Assembly: GCA_003993805.1 (NCBI GenBank)
Contig: RSEF01000001.1
Coordinates: forward strand, 96,625,434 to 96,689,433
Source: Himantopus leucocephalus
Taxonomy: Eukaryota > Chordata > Aves > Charadriiformes > Recurvirostridae
Direction of reading: 5' to 3'
Length of the DNA stretch: 64,000 bases
Each line of letters opens with the position of its first letter. Within the stretch, counting starts at the first letter, position 1. A program made the position numbers and the translations under genes. The notes under the pieces were generated by a model. That model ran no database searches. It was not told the DNA's origin and worked only from the letters and a program-made list of their open reading frames with translations. Shown one piece after another: positions 35,201 through 48,814 of this stretch.

Positions 35201-38039
35201 AACTTCTTAAATTGCTAATTAATTCTGGTGATTGACAAGGAAAAGTCCCACTTTCTAGTTTTAGTGTATCTAGCTGTTAACATCTAGTACTTGATCTCAC
35301 TTTGTCTTTGCCTGCTTACAGTTCAGAAATCACTACACGGAAGTCATCCTTCAATCTTTGCTTTGTTGAAGCGAGTGGCCTGCACTTCTTCATCCTGTTT
35401 TCCTGTAAAGCATCTTTCTACACTTGGATTCATTCTCACAGCTTTTTCTGAGTGGTCCCTGGGTTACCAGCTCCTGTTCAGCAGTGGTCATCAGAGACCG
35501 TATGGTAGCCCTGCACGGTACCCACAGATTCCCTGATGCTGTGGGCAGAAGTATACCAGTTTTTCCGCTTCTACTAAGCCTTCTCCTGGCCATACATCCA
35601 AGTATATCATGGTCTCTACACTGAGACTTCACATCGTTTCTCTGCCTTGACTCTAACCTCCTTGCCTGTGTCATTGTTCTCCAAAACTATAGTCACTATT
35701 CCGGAACAGTTTTTTATTTTTCAGATGTTTGGCCTTGAACTTCTCTGTAGGAAAACTTGTGAGCTCAGCTAATTTTGCAATTTACTCCGTGCTCAGCACT
35801 CTCATTTTGGAGAATATGCTCTCTATTCTTCTTGCAAAAAGTAGAGACTTATATACAGATTTTTAATTTAAATGAAACTTAAAAAATTCACTGAGCATAA
35901 TTTTCCATTTCAAAATATGCCCATTTAAAATTCAGTGTAAACTTATGAAAACCTGAAGTTAAGCAGACTGTAGAAGCAATTAAAAATTTGATTCAAACTT
36001 ATTTTAATGTTTAGTGCCTATGAAAACTATGGACTAGCGATATGGAAAAGAGTTAGTATGTCATAAGCGAGACCAACTTAGGTAGCAAGGACTTCTCCCT
36101 GTCAACTATGGGACTTGTGTGGCAAATAAAGCACAGATCAATCACCAAAAAAGCCTCAGTTGTTAATGCCAGCCTGAAGATCTAGATTTGGTGTCTACTG
36201 CTGCCTCTGCTTCGTGCAGTTAGCCAGGTCCTTGCTTGTGGCTTCTCAGTGACTGGTGTCGTTTCTGAATACCTGGATTGAGACCACCGACACACTTGCT
36301 GAAACCGGTGGGAGCTAGTTCTGAATGCATGTAGTGGAGTGTAATGATTCACATTTCTCATAGGGCACAGAGCATTTGTAATTTTGCATCTTAAATTCTC
36401 CACTTTCCAGGTCCCAGCTAAAAAAATGGAGGAAAAACCCCACTCTCTTACTTAAACATTTTGAGTTCACTAAATAGAAATACAGTGATAAGCATCACTG
36501 TATTTTAAAAAATCTGTTTCCAAGAGTCCTGTGAGGAACCTGAGGATTCTGGTTTCAGAATACTTTGAATAGTGTGAAGTTAATAAGGCAGGAGATCCTG
36601 CCCTGAACAATAGGGGTGAAACAGCATATCAAATAGTCGCTCATTAAGGGTATGGCGTCTCTTTCATGCAGTAAACAAGGCACAGAGGCAAGGAAAAAAG
36701 AAGTTCATACCTGAAGATTCCATCATCATTTATAAGCATATGGGTGCTGAATAGAGTCTGTACAGGCGACTTTGGAGTTCTTGAATGCAGCTTTATTACT
36801 ACATTAATGCAATTTTGTATGGAGCATACAGTTAGGCCTTTCAATGCACTCCAGCAATCAGTAAACGCCGTTTCAATCTCACTGTCTTCAAATGATTCCA
36901 TCAAGTTATACTTATCGAAAAAAGAACAAAAAATCTGACAAGAACTTTTTCATCTATGTATTAACATATGTAGAGCACGTAGATGTTTTGACAGGGTAAC
37001 TGTAAAATATTATTAGTTTATTTACATAATAAAAAAGCTCAAAGTTCCCTAAAATATCCCCGTGCAAGAATTCAAATACCTGTTTTTATCTTGTGCTTAT
37101 TTTCAAAGGAAAGTATGCAAAATAATTATGCTTAAAGCAGAATAAAAAACAGTAACTTGCCAAAAGCAAACTTACCTCCAATGTTAAATCCCTCACTTGC
37201 TTTTATTTTAAACGTTTTTATATGGGCTGTTATTCATACTCCTGTTTGCTCTTTATGTCAAAGCAAAAAGGGATAATTGCTCTTTCTTTCCACAGACCTA
37301 GGAAGATACAAAGTTCCAGAAAGCAGAAGGAGGATTACAAACTTGAAGTTTGTTTTTGTTGTTGGGCATCATAATTGAGGTTATGAAAGATCAAGTAGCT
37401 ATCTGGAATGTCAGAAATAGTAAAAAAAAAGGTAATTCAGGACCTCATTAGCTTAGAAATGGACCACAGAAAGAATTAAGCTTGGGATGTTTGTAATGTG
37501 AATGTGCAAAATGAAATTCTTATATTCCGTCTATTTTTTCCCTACAGAAATTGCTAAAAATACCAGAGAAATACAGAAGATATACAAACATAAAACACAG
37601 CTTTTTGGTGATTCAGCATGTCTAAAAACTACGACTGGGATCATTTCTGGCTTTATAACAAAAAAATGCAACAATTGCTGTCCTCAATTTTTCCCAGTTT
37701 TGCAGAGGGTATATCCTGTTAATGGTGTTCTGAGTGGAAAGTAAATAAGCTGTTTGCCCTCAATTTAGGTCCTGGCCATAACTTTTGAAATTCTGTTTTA
37801 AGAAATAGCTCTTGCTTTACTTATGAGGTCTTCTGAAACATAATGAATTATAATATAAACTACCCAGTATAGAAAGTGAGAATTGAAATAATGGAATTTG
37901 TGAAGTGCTCAGCCTGTTTAGCACAGGGTAGATGTTCCTTTGATCAAATTCCCTCCTTTAAGATACCTGATTTAGTACTCTTTTTATACAAAAAAGAAAA
38001 GAAAAAAAAAAAAAGAAAGCAGATTCTCCTGGTTGAGGG
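32296..38039. other. Intergenic or intronic, nothing recognised
   Basis: There are 5.7 kb without a recognisable exon, RNA gene or repeat family. Short open frames here resemble no protein I know. Confidence 0.55.
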
Positions 38040-38744
38040 ATGTCAATCACGCTCTGAGCTGGTTTCCGCAGTGCAAAGCTGTGTTCTTTGTACTCTTACC
38101 CCGAGGTTTCCCCAGCAGAAGCCATCCAGCACCCCAGATGGGCCATGCTGAGCCCAGTGCTATGCTCACACTGGCCTGGCTCTCCAGACAGATGGCCTCC
38201 CTCTCTGGAGAGGACATGGTGGCCATGGGGCTGTGACATGCAGGGCATGGCACCACACGGAGGGCAAATGCTGCCTGCCCACATTCAGGTCCTATGCACA
38301 GCAAGCTGGACGTGTGGAGAGAGGTGTTGGGAAAACACATCCTGGGCAGCTGGGATAAGGACTTCAGAGATGGTGAGGTCCAAATGCCAGGGCCATGGGT
38401 GATCCCGCATGCCTCAGGCATGCAGCAGGAACCTGGGGAGAAGCAGAGCAGGGTGAAGCACTGTGAGCAGGCAGACAGAAAGAAGCGACAGCTGGCCAAG
38501 CCCCACTGCGCCGGGGCTGCACGGAGGCCCAGAGGGCTGCCCTGGGAGGAGAAGTCAGCTGCAAGACACAGGCTGTCTCTGGAGACCACACAATGCATGA
38601 GACCAGCTGCCTTCAGGGGGGTCTCATGGGGTCTCCCTGCACTTCTTGGGCTCAGGAAGAATTCAGAGCTGCTTTCACGCAATCTGCTTCAGCAGCCTGA
38701 CAGAAATCAATGACTTGTTTTGGGTGGGGGGAGTGTCTCCCCTT
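38040..38744. other. GC-rich block with a long open frame of doubtful meaning
   Basis: A locally GC-rich stretch but with few CpG, so not a CpG island. The minus strand has a 211-codon ATG frame (38047-38682), the longest frame in the window outside the N run. Its product is rich in Cys, Ser, Pro and Leu with no domain, signal or family resemblance. Overlapping frames on the plus strand are nearly as long, as expected from a stop-poor GC-rich stretch. Not called as a gene. Confidence 0.4.
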
Positions 38745-38835
38745 TTATTTTCCTCCAGTCTGTTTTTTTTTGGTTTGATGTGGGTTTTTTTATTGCCATT
38801 GTTGGGGGGTTTTTTTGTTTGTTTTTGGGTTTTTA
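38745..38835. repeat. G/T-rich low-complexity tract
   Basis: Long T runs alternate with G runs. The 172-codon open frame that starts in it at 38720 has a composition set by this tract and is not taken as a gene. Confidence 0.7.
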
Positions 38836-39799
38836 CCAGTTTCCCTCTCAGTTTTGTGGAAAGATCAAGTTAATCTCAGCCAACTACGAAATGACGGCAT
38901 TGAATCGTTTTTGTGACTTTTACCACCTTCCCTCTGTTAGATCTAAGTGGCCCACCAAACGTGTATGTATTTTTTGGCTGCAGAAACTCGTTTTGAAAGC
39001 AAAACAGAACAAGCAAAGAGTCAGGCTGAAACTACAGAAATTATGTCAGAGTCAAAAAAATCACAAGGCACCTTTTAAATTACATTTAATACAGCTGTTG
39101 CCTAACAGATTTTTGAATAGGGGAAACAGAATTTTTATGCCACCTAACCCCTTTGTAATAGCTTCCAAATACACAGAGGCTCATTTCACTACAGTAAGTG
39201 TTTCAGTTTGCCCTACAGCATACTGCCTAGAGCTTTGATGATGCCCCTGAGGTAATAAGCAGATTTAGAGTGCTTTAGTCCTCTAGAACTTTTCCCTCTG
39301 CAGATATTTCACATTACCTGTTTGCATAAGCTAGAATGTTTGAAATGTTTAACTATGAAAACTGCAGAGTCTCGGTCTAAAATCTACCAGCCCCATCCTG
39401 TGGTGAGACAGCTGGAGGTGGTCAATGCCCTCAACTGGGGTGCTGGAGGGCGTCATCCATGGTGGGTTTGTGCAGACCTTTTTCCTGGTGGAGATGGAGG
39501 AACCCCAGTCCCAGCAGGCAGGAACTGGCAGGGCCCCTTGACGCATGCCAGCAGGCAACGCCCTGGGGCAAGCGAGTGGGCAATGGCTCCAGGTTGCTCT
39601 TCCTCTCTAGTTCCCCCAGGGAGTAAGAGGAGGGACAGCTAAAGGGGTTGGGAACCCAGGGATCCCCCTGCCCCTGCCAAGGCACTTCCTCTAGTCTGGA
39701 AGGAAAGTCCAAGCAAGGCAAGCATGGAGGAGCTGGAGAAAGCCACGCCAGCCCTAGCAAAGGAGCTGCTTCATTCATCTGCTCTTTCCTTCCCCTTGT
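38836..39799. other. Nothing recognised before the minisatellite
   Basis: AT-rich to about 39350, then GC-rich and leading into the minisatellite without a clear border. Confidence 0.45.
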
Positions 39800-40490
39800 C
39801 AGGCTTGTTGGCCCCAGGGCTATAGTGCCTGGGCCTCTGCTCTTGCAGGGGTCTTTTCCCTCATTCAGTCACCATGGGTCTTTGCACTATGGGTGTGTGG
39901 GACCTCTTTCCCCTTATTTGATCTCCACTGAGCCTGGTCCTCTGGTCTTGAAAGGCATCTGTGCACTCCTTTGAGCATCACTGAGACAAGCCAACTGATC
40001 TCGCTGGACATTGTCTGCCTCGTTGGAGAGCTCCGGGACTCAGCCCTCCACTCTTGCTGGGGTAATTTTTCCTGATTTGACTGCCCCTTTCTGCTGATAC
40101 AAGCAACATGGTGCCTGGCCCTCAATCTTGCAGATCCTCTTTGCTGTGATACGAGTGCCATGGGGCCTTGGAGCACCATGGCGTTTGGCCGCTGCTCATG
40201 GAGAGCCTTTCTACCATGATTTGGGCAGGGTAGCCTGGCAGGGCCCCTTTCCAGGCCATAGGGCTTGGCTTTTTGATTTTCAGGGCCTCTTGGCTCTTCC
40301 TTGGCTGCCATCGGGTCTGGCTCCTGCACTGGCAAGGCACTCCAATCAGGACAAAGAGGCCCTGCATGGCCCAGGTCTATGCCCCACGGTGCTCAGCTCT
40401 GCTGGAAAAGGCATTGAGTGAGCAGAGGACCAGGCTCCACGGTGCTCAGCTCAGGGCAAAGAGGCCCTGCACGAACAGGCAAAGATGAAC
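39800..40490. repeat. Degenerate minisatellite, unit about 52 bp, with orientation switch
   Basis: On the minus strand a box like AAAGAGGCCCTGCA starts each unit; its complement (CCTCTTT-like) occurs near 39850, 39903, 39966, 40084, 40136, 40205, 40244 and 40286. From 40353 the same box appears on the plus strand, at 40353 and 40458, with a variant near 40405. 'ccacggtgctcagctc' repeats at 40384 and 40437. Spacing is 52-53 in the best units and 40-68 in others. A CCATGG-containing segment lies inside many units. Open frames here (for example 39865-40335 minus) follow the repeat and are not taken as genes. Confidence 0.7.
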
Positions 40491-43400
40491 GTGCCAGTCT
40501 GAACACAGGCTTTCCTCCTGCTCTTGAAGATCCAGCTTTGGGGCTGGCCTTTTTCTCCCCTGACTTGGAAAAGACCCCTCTTCAGTAGATGGTTGCTGTC
40601 AGTTCCCCAGCACCCCTCACCATCAGCACCACACCCCCATTGTGTGGTCTCTGCAGGACTTTACCCACCACAGCCCCTCTCTGCTGTGAGTAAACCCTGC
40701 AGAAATGGCAGAAAGGTGCAAATGTGTTTTTCACTTGCATGGAGTGCACTAGGATCCAAGGATTCCACTGTTAAACCTGGGGAGTTCCACATTAGCTGAT
40801 GATCCTTGTAGGGAAGGCATATTCAGAGAGCAACGTTTCACTGCTGTTCATCACTCTTTTGAAAGGACTTCAAGGGGGAGGTCTGTCCTGGAGATTTGTC
40901 TGGTTGGTCTCTCTCTGGTTGTGCAGGGATGTGTTGGGTGCCTAGAGGGCAGCCTCAGGCCACAATGACTCCTTGTCTGGCAATAGCCTGTATCCCCAGG
41001 GAAAGTTGAGGTCTGCAGCCAGCCCTGGCTTTACGAAGTTGTTCATGCTTGGCGGGAAAAGAGTGTCCTGATGCTGCAGGAAATGCTGAGAGCCAAAGAT
41101 CAGGCATGTCAGAGTAGCAGGAGGAGCACTAAATCTCCTTGTAGTCTATTTTGGGATATGCAGCTGAATAATCCTCACCATTCACAGCAGTCTGTGAACC
41201 AGCTCTAAGTTCTCCTCACAAATATGAAGCATTTTAAAGTCAGCTGTCCTTGAAGGAGACCGCAAGCAGGCAGTCAGAATGGTATCAGTCTGATCCTGTA
41301 CTGTAAAGTGTGACTTTATGATACAGATTCAGATTTTCTGCTCAAGTGCCACATTCTCTCATTTCCCCAAAAATCTCACCGGTTTCTTAGATTTTTATGT
41401 TATCAGCTCAGAGCCATGCATTCTCAACACCCACCGAGTGTACCTTTTCTTATACTGGTCTTTAATGATTTTAATTATTTTTCAGTTTGCACCGTAGTAA
41501 GTACTTGGTTCACTTGTTGAAACACTCCCTTGGTTACTCATTTTTGGACTTAGTATTTTAATGGGGAAACCAGCACAGTGAAACCTGTGCACAGCTAATG
41601 TGTGAGCAGTACCATGACCTCAGACAACAGCAGGTGATAAGAATTTCAGTGTCTTTGATTGCCTAGAAAGGACACTGCGGCAAGACTTTGGTTAACCTAG
41701 TAAACTGCCAGATCTGCTGTCTGAGAAATAAACCCAATCGCAAATGCTTGATAATAATGCATGTGAAGAAATTTTGGAGGTTTGGGGATGATTATACTGG
41801 ATAATGGAATATGCCCTGGGCGTGAGCAATATCCTGTAACCCTACCGTGTTACATTAAGCTTTCTCATGACAGCAGAATTTATTTTACTATCAGTTAGCA
41901 GACATTGTAGCATCTGAGTCATAATTCATAAAACAACTGCATACAGCAAGGATAACAGCGTCAGTTGTTTGCAATGTACTGCAAAATGAGAATTGCTTCA
42001 GTTTGCTCTAGACTCACTAAGAAAATATTTTTCAGGACTTGCTGAAAGTATTTGTATTTTGAAAAGGATTATCAAGGTTACCATGGCTTTTGTAGGTCTA
42101 TGGCATCTGATTTCTCTATTTGACACAGCTCCATAAACCATGAATATATACTTTCAAACACCTAGGACGTGTATATCCTCATTAACTTCCTTGTCTTTTC
42201 TTTCTTATCGTTCCTGCTGCATGTGTTTAATATTCTCTTTTATAATGTTTCTTCTCCTGACTGATGGATGCAGAATTGCTGTTCTAATTTACGAGTAAAT
42301 ACAGGAAAGTCACAGATGCTGGTTGTGACATTGCAGCTGTAAGCATTTGGAAAAGCAATGAAAAAGAGAAAAACCTTATTCATTTACAGGCAACATTGTA
42401 ATTATCTGTGATGGATAACGTGAGTGGGTGGATAGGCTCTGTCCTTCATTTAGCAGCTACTTTAATATCGCCCTTGGGACAGGGGATTCCAGAGCAAACT
42501 GTATCTGGTGCCAGGAAGGAGGGACTCACAAACAGCTTTTGAAGCAGAGGCTGCCTGTTCCACCTGACCATATGCAGGATTTCACTACAGATGTGCAATC
42601 CAGTGAAGTCTGTGATCCATTCAGTCTAAAACTGACAATGCAATTACAGTCTTGATTACCATCTGACATTTAGGTAGATCGCTATGCCTTTTTGATGTTT
42701 CCCTGTCAGCTCATGAACTGAACTCGGTGATTCACTCCTCTTAGCTATATAAACCCAACTGAAAAAACTGCAAGGCTGATTTTGTTAGGGAGGATTAAAA
42801 TTTTGTGTGGCAATAGATGTAGCCTACTGTGAGTAAAAAATTCTCCCTAGAATTATTTTGTTAGTTTTATGGTAAATGGAAGCCAAACTTTCCCTCAAAT
42901 TCTTGGGAAAAAAAAATGCCAGAAATGCCTATTCCTTGCATGCATGTGATGACAAGGTACCTCTGCAGAGACCAACAGGAGCCTTGGCTGCTGCCTGTGT
43001 TGACAAAGGCAAATTCAAGAGACCGTAGCCTTTACATTTTCCTAAGAGCACTGCCTTGATCTGTCTATGGCATACGCTGCTCTGCCTGAGGTCAGACTAT
43101 GTCTGTTATGGGTTACTTTCTCATCCCGTTGGGCTTTTTTTGATAACCAGGGGATGGACAGCACTACTTGGCAAATGTATGCTGCAGTTCATTGATCTTC
43201 TATTAGCAATATCTCTGATTATGATTCTGCACGGAGAATGTCCCCCAAAATAAAGGCTTATTAGTGGTCGTTATTCTTGGGTTCAGATACCAATACTAAC
43301 CCTGCTTTGTCTCAGGACTGGAGATCCTGGCAACCACGAAAGGCTTTAGAAATACCTGCAACCTCACTTTTGGATGGGTGAGGTTGGACGTATGTGCAGG

Positions 43401-46400
43401 GGTGAGGAGAGACAGTAAAAAAAGGGTCTTGCCGCTAAAAAAAATTTGGAAGTTTGAGATCCCAGATGCAGCTGGCTAGCAATCTACCTGACACATTCAC
43501 TAGTGCGAAACCACACGTAGCACTTGTCATATAACCTCCTTTTTCTGTCAGATGTCCCTTTTCTTTCTTTTTTCAGTTAATATCATGCATTTATCACTGG
43601 CTATTTGAAGTAAATAGAAGGAAGTAGCGGAGTATGTTTATTTATCAAAGCAAATCTGGCTAGTTTTGAGACTGACCACTATACATGCAAGAGAAACCAG
43701 AGGGAAAATGAAGCCATGACTGCAAACAGAAGGTGACACCCCTTGCACTGCAGCTGTGTGACTTTCTTCACCATCTTCTTCTGAGATGCTTTAGTTTGTT
43801 TTACCAAATCAATGAATAAAAAACATCCTTCTGTGCAAGTACTATGTTTTTGAATGTTGCTGAGAAGTATTTTAAGATGTGCCCACCAGTACATTTCTTT
43901 GACTTTGAGGTTTTTATGGACATCAAGTTTCCCTGCAGGCTCCTATTATTCTGTTCTTCAAGAACATTCACAGAAGCAGCATCATTTTAACTCTCTGAGA
44001 TGACTCATGGTCATAAACTAACATACTAATCTGGTGCAAAAAGATACAACCACAAATAGCATTTTTCAGAATTTTATTAATAAAGAAGAAAAAATTAAAA
44101 TCACAGGAGTTTGTGAAAGTAATCACATTATCACATGAATACAATGTTTGTATAATATTTATGTTACTTAATCCTTGTGTTTCCCAGCCGTGGATTGAAA
44201 TTCAGTTCAGGCCTTCATGAGACAGATTCCTCATACAAAAGAAAATAGACTTGGGGACAGGGACTGTACAGGAACCAGACTTTCTGTTTGGTGGCAAATT
44301 TTACAAGTTTAACAGAAAGTTTTGAAAATAACTCTCATGAAAAAAAATCCTCTGTGGTAATCAAAACAAGATGTCAACACTCTACAAATAAATTTTTAAA
44401 GTGAGGCTAATACAAGAAATCTTTTCAAACTGAAAAACCAAATAACTCCATTCTAGAGTTGTCCAAAGAACGTTAATGGAAATCCTTTCCCCTTCTTTTC
44501 TTTATGACAACTGGTGTCAGAACTGAATAATTCTGTAAAATGTTGCTGTTTTAAGCAATTTGTAATTTCTGATGGGGAAAAACACCGTTGGTAAATTTCT
44601 GATCATCTCTGAACAGCAGGATCTGCAAATAAGAAATGGCAACTTGTGGGATGCCACTTCGGTATTTCTCAGCTAAAGGAAGAAGCTTGATTCGAGTGTG
44701 GTTCAGAGAGAAGATTAGGTCCTGCTTTTATTTTACTAATTATTTTACTTAATTGCTAGTTAATTTATGTTAACTGTCTCACTCAGCATTCTCCCGTGTA
44801 GTACTGAGTAGCTCTGTAGGCCAAGAAAATTTTGCTTGTCAATGCAGTAAACCGGCTACTGTTTTTCCTATGCGAATGAGCTGTATGCATTGATGCAGGG
44901 CAGAATTACAACATCCTTCGCTACAAATCAACAATACCCCACTCTTATGTGAGTTGTGCCGTCTTTCCATTAGCTCAGGCACACCAAAAGAAGCTGGCTG
45001 TGTAGTTCAGGGAATTGTTAATGGACTAAAAACCCTTTTTATGTAGTTCATTGGTTTGGACAGCTGGCCGTTTCCAGCAATTACGAAGAGTTGATATAAC
45101 CCACGGCTTGTTTGTAATCCCTTGCCAGGAAGCAAATTGGTGGTCTCGAGCCAAATGCCAGTGAGAAGGGCTGCAGTAACAAAATCCACCAGACAAGTTG
45201 CGATACCCTGGCACCTTCAGCCAGGAGAGCTGCAAGCAGACCAGGAGACCCACCTGTTGGATGTAGGGACCCCCATAAAAACTGGCTTGTGGGTGCCCTG
45301 TTTCCTGGGGACTTGCTATCAAGGAGGCTACCCTTGGAGCTGCACCTGCTGCATGGCAGCACTAGCGAAACAGGGCTGTCTGTAGGAATGGAAAGCGGGA
45401 CCTGAGCAAGGTGAAGAGTCCTCCAGGAAGGTGCTGTGGTGGCTGGCCCCTGGGAGGTGAAGTGCCCCTGGGGCCAGTTGGAGCAGTGTATGGAGCTGAA
45501 GGACCTGCGATCTGCTCTGCCTTGCTCCCCTGAGGCATGCTAGAAGAAGCGGGGATACAGCTCTTGCCTGAAATATGGCGCACCTGAGGAAGTTTAAGTG
45601 TTTTTTTTTTCCATAAAACTAACTAATGTTCACTCAATGTTCAAATGCATAGTACCATTTATTTAACTTCCTCCCTGCTAAATGTTGACTTTTGTCCTTT
45701 TAGGTTTTTTTGGTTTTCTCTTCTTTATTTTCACCTTCTCAGGAGTTGCACGAAATCAATCCATGACTGTTGTGTGTGGTTTAGGCAAGCACATGGTTTT
45801 CTACTTCCCTTTTATTCCAAAATATGCGGGAGGATTTTGTTTTATTCACTTCCTCCAACAAAGTTTCTAAGTACATAGTACTAATCCAAAAGGCAAGCCT
45901 GGAAAATTTCTGACTGAAAAGTAAGAACTGTAGAAAGTTTGGTATAACCGAAAGCAAAAGTTTATAACAAAAGTGGTTCAATAAACTAAATTCTGTTTGT
46001 TGTGGCCATTGCAGGTTCAGCAATAATGCAGTCCTTGTATAGTATACTAAATCACATTCCTGGAGAAATCGGAGAAGAAATTACAGATACAAGATTACAG
46101 ATGACTGTGTATCTCGCTTAGAATGACCACAAAGGAATTCCTTGGAATATAATTGGGAATTAAATGAGGTAAGTAGCTCTCATCTCCATCGCTGCTGGAA
46201 GTTGTGTGTTCTTAAGCACTTACATTACCATCCTGTTTCTGATCCCAGGTGATATTATTGTCTACCCTGAGCGCTGTGTCAATGTTGTCGTCACATCCCA
46301 GAAGGATGAAGGGATGCTTGTATCTGCCACAGAAACCTGCAGATGACCCCTCATGTTTATGGGTTAGGTGTGTGCAAGAGAAGTTGCAGCCTGGTTTCAG

Positions 46401-48804
46401 ACGCCTTAAGGGGGAAGCCTGGGATTTGAATCTAAAGCAGCCATTGAGGAAAACACATCTTAAGCATCTTGTTGCCAGGCAAAACTATTTGGTTTAGAAG
46501 TTGGAGCTCTAATCCAGTTTTCAACAGGATACTCAATGAACCAGCCTTCACAAAATAGGCAATAAACTTCTTGGCCTGCTTAATGGTAATATCTTTGGTG
46601 AACTGATTGCTGCAACACTTTTTCTACCCTGTATTAACCTAGAGGTGAGTGATGAGTTTTCAGTGGGTTCTGTGGTTGCTTTTCCTCAAAATGCACAATA
46701 AAACTACTTTTCTTTCCCAAATGTTTGACTCCTTTCTTCTGTCATGAAAATGTTATTTAAGTTGTTCCAGCCACAAATGGAAATGCTGACAATAAAAACC
46801 CTGTCACTGAAAATTGTCCGTCAAAGCAGGTCCTGCATCCTTATCAATTCACCCTGTAGTTTGCATTGACTAATGTGGGATAACTGGACCCAAATTCCCT
46901 AATGTAAGCGGTATATCTCTGGGGTTTTCGAAAAAGTTATTTGCAGTCTAATACTTCACGCTGTATTTCTACAGCGCTACACACACGGGAGCTTTCTGTT
47001 TTGTGTGAATCCTAATTGTGTGGCTACTTTTCTATGAGAAATATGGCAATAACTGTAGCACACACTTGATTTTTTGTTTTCCTGCTAGTGGTATTGCAGT
47101 AAAGGTTCCTGTGTACATGTTGGAATAAGGAGTGTGGGGAAGCTGTGCTTGCCTTTTACTCTGTTGACACCACCTTTGCAATGATTTGGTGGTTCTAGAA
47201 GGCTGCCTGAACAGGCTGGACTGGCTTTAGGACAAATATTTCTTTAAATTGACCTTTGCTTTCTTGTCTTTCACCCCAAATTCAGAAGGAAAGTTTCCAA
47301 ACTAGTATGCAGAAGGAATACACCTACATGTTTCTTGTCAAAATGATTTTTTGAAGGAAGGGTTTCTTCAGCTGTTGCAATCTCAAAGCCACCCAAGGAA
47401 ATCATGGTGAAAGAAAGCAATGCTGAGTTAGAGGGAAAGGTTCTAGAAAGACAAGACAATGTAAGCATCTAGTGCAAAGTACCAATATCTCCTTTGCCTT
47501 CAGAGGAAAATATCTTTCAAAATCAAAATGTTTTCTTTGCTTTCTGCTTATAACAAATGATTAAAAAAGCAAAGAAAAACTAAAAGAAGCATAATTAGGA
47601 AACCACACAAAAATTAATCCAAGTCCTGGAGAACAAAAAGTTTTGTCCTTTTTTTAGGCTGATGGATTCAGCATCTGATGATTTGTATGAAAAACAATAT
47701 GAAATATGGCTTTCATTACTCCATTCTGCCTTTGATTTCTCTCCTCAACTGTTACTTGTTTATTTGTTCAAGCTATCATGACTCTGAGTCACTTGTGATG
47801 TGTGGAGCAGCGCAGCTCTGTGCTGGCTGGCAATAGTTCATAAGTGGTTCCCCCTAAATGAAATCAGAATGTAACTCTTCTGATCACGGTGTTCCTTGTG
47901 TGAGATTGGCAGAAAACCTGCATTTTAGGGGCTGTGTTTCTTGTACCATGCCCATCCCCACAGTGAGCTAACCCAATACACGGTTCGGAGTACTCCTGGG
48001 GCAATATTACAGAGCATCTTTGATTTGGCCCTGTGGGACGTTTTGCTTTGGTCATGATTCCCCTCTTTCCTCATCAGCCCATCTTCCACTTCTTGCTCCT
48101 TTTCTTCCTACACCTTCTCCCTGTGCAGCACTTGGCCTGTCTCTGCTAGCAGGATACCTGTCCTCTGCATGCCCCGCTTCCCAAATTGCACCATGGCAAA
48201 CTGAAGGTCTTTGTCCTAATTTCTTTGATACTCTCTGTATTCTGGGTAAGGGGTGCCTAACAGCGAAATCGTTAATAACTAATTAATGAAGCAACTAATT
48301 ATGCATGCTCAATGGAGTAATCCCTCCTATCTGGTGGTTACCAGTCCCTCCAAAGGCCAGCTGCTGGCACTAAAGTAGTGGCTGTTACTACCAGCAACCC
48401 TGCCCTTGGAGCTAGTAGTAGCACTCACAAGAGGAGAAAATAGGGCAATTTCAGGCTTTAAATTTGTAAATCAGCACAAATATTTACAACTATGGTGGCA
48501 GTTGAAAACTGTGGGGAGTGAGGCAAACTGGGGATTACTGGGAAGGGAAAGTTGGTTTCTGACTGCAGGATGTGTAAGGGGTGAGAAATTTTCTTCTCTG
48601 CTCCTTCCTTCCTCTCCTTTTGGAGGTGATTTCTGCCAGAAGGATGTACGTGTCTAAGGTGGAAAGACTGGAGGTGAGGAACAAAGAACAAAGGTGCTCT
48701 TCCGGGTGCTCTGGAAACAGCAAAGATCTGACATCTTACACTGGTAAGAGAGAGAATTCTGTACTGATTTCTGGCTTTCCACTCGTGCGTTTCTTTTTTT
48801 TTTT
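40491..48804. other. Intergenic or intronic, nothing recognised
   Basis: There are 8.3 kb of sequence without a recognisable exon, RNA gene or known repeat. It is somewhat GC-richer near 45.1-45.6 kb, with short overlapping open frames that match nothing. Confidence 0.55.
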
Positions 48805-48814
48805 NNNNNNNNNN
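48805..48814. other. Assembly gap (10 N)
   Basis: Ten N between a T tract and the broken edge of a CR1 element. The join may not be contiguous in the genome. Confidence 1.

Noticed and set aside
38720..39238. A 172-codon plus-strand open frame with a hydrophobic start
   Set aside because: Its first third is a G/T-rich low-complexity tract and the rest has no domain-like pattern or splice context.
39865..40335. A 156-codon minus-strand open frame
   Set aside because: It follows the degenerate minisatellite; repeats without stops give long frames by chance.
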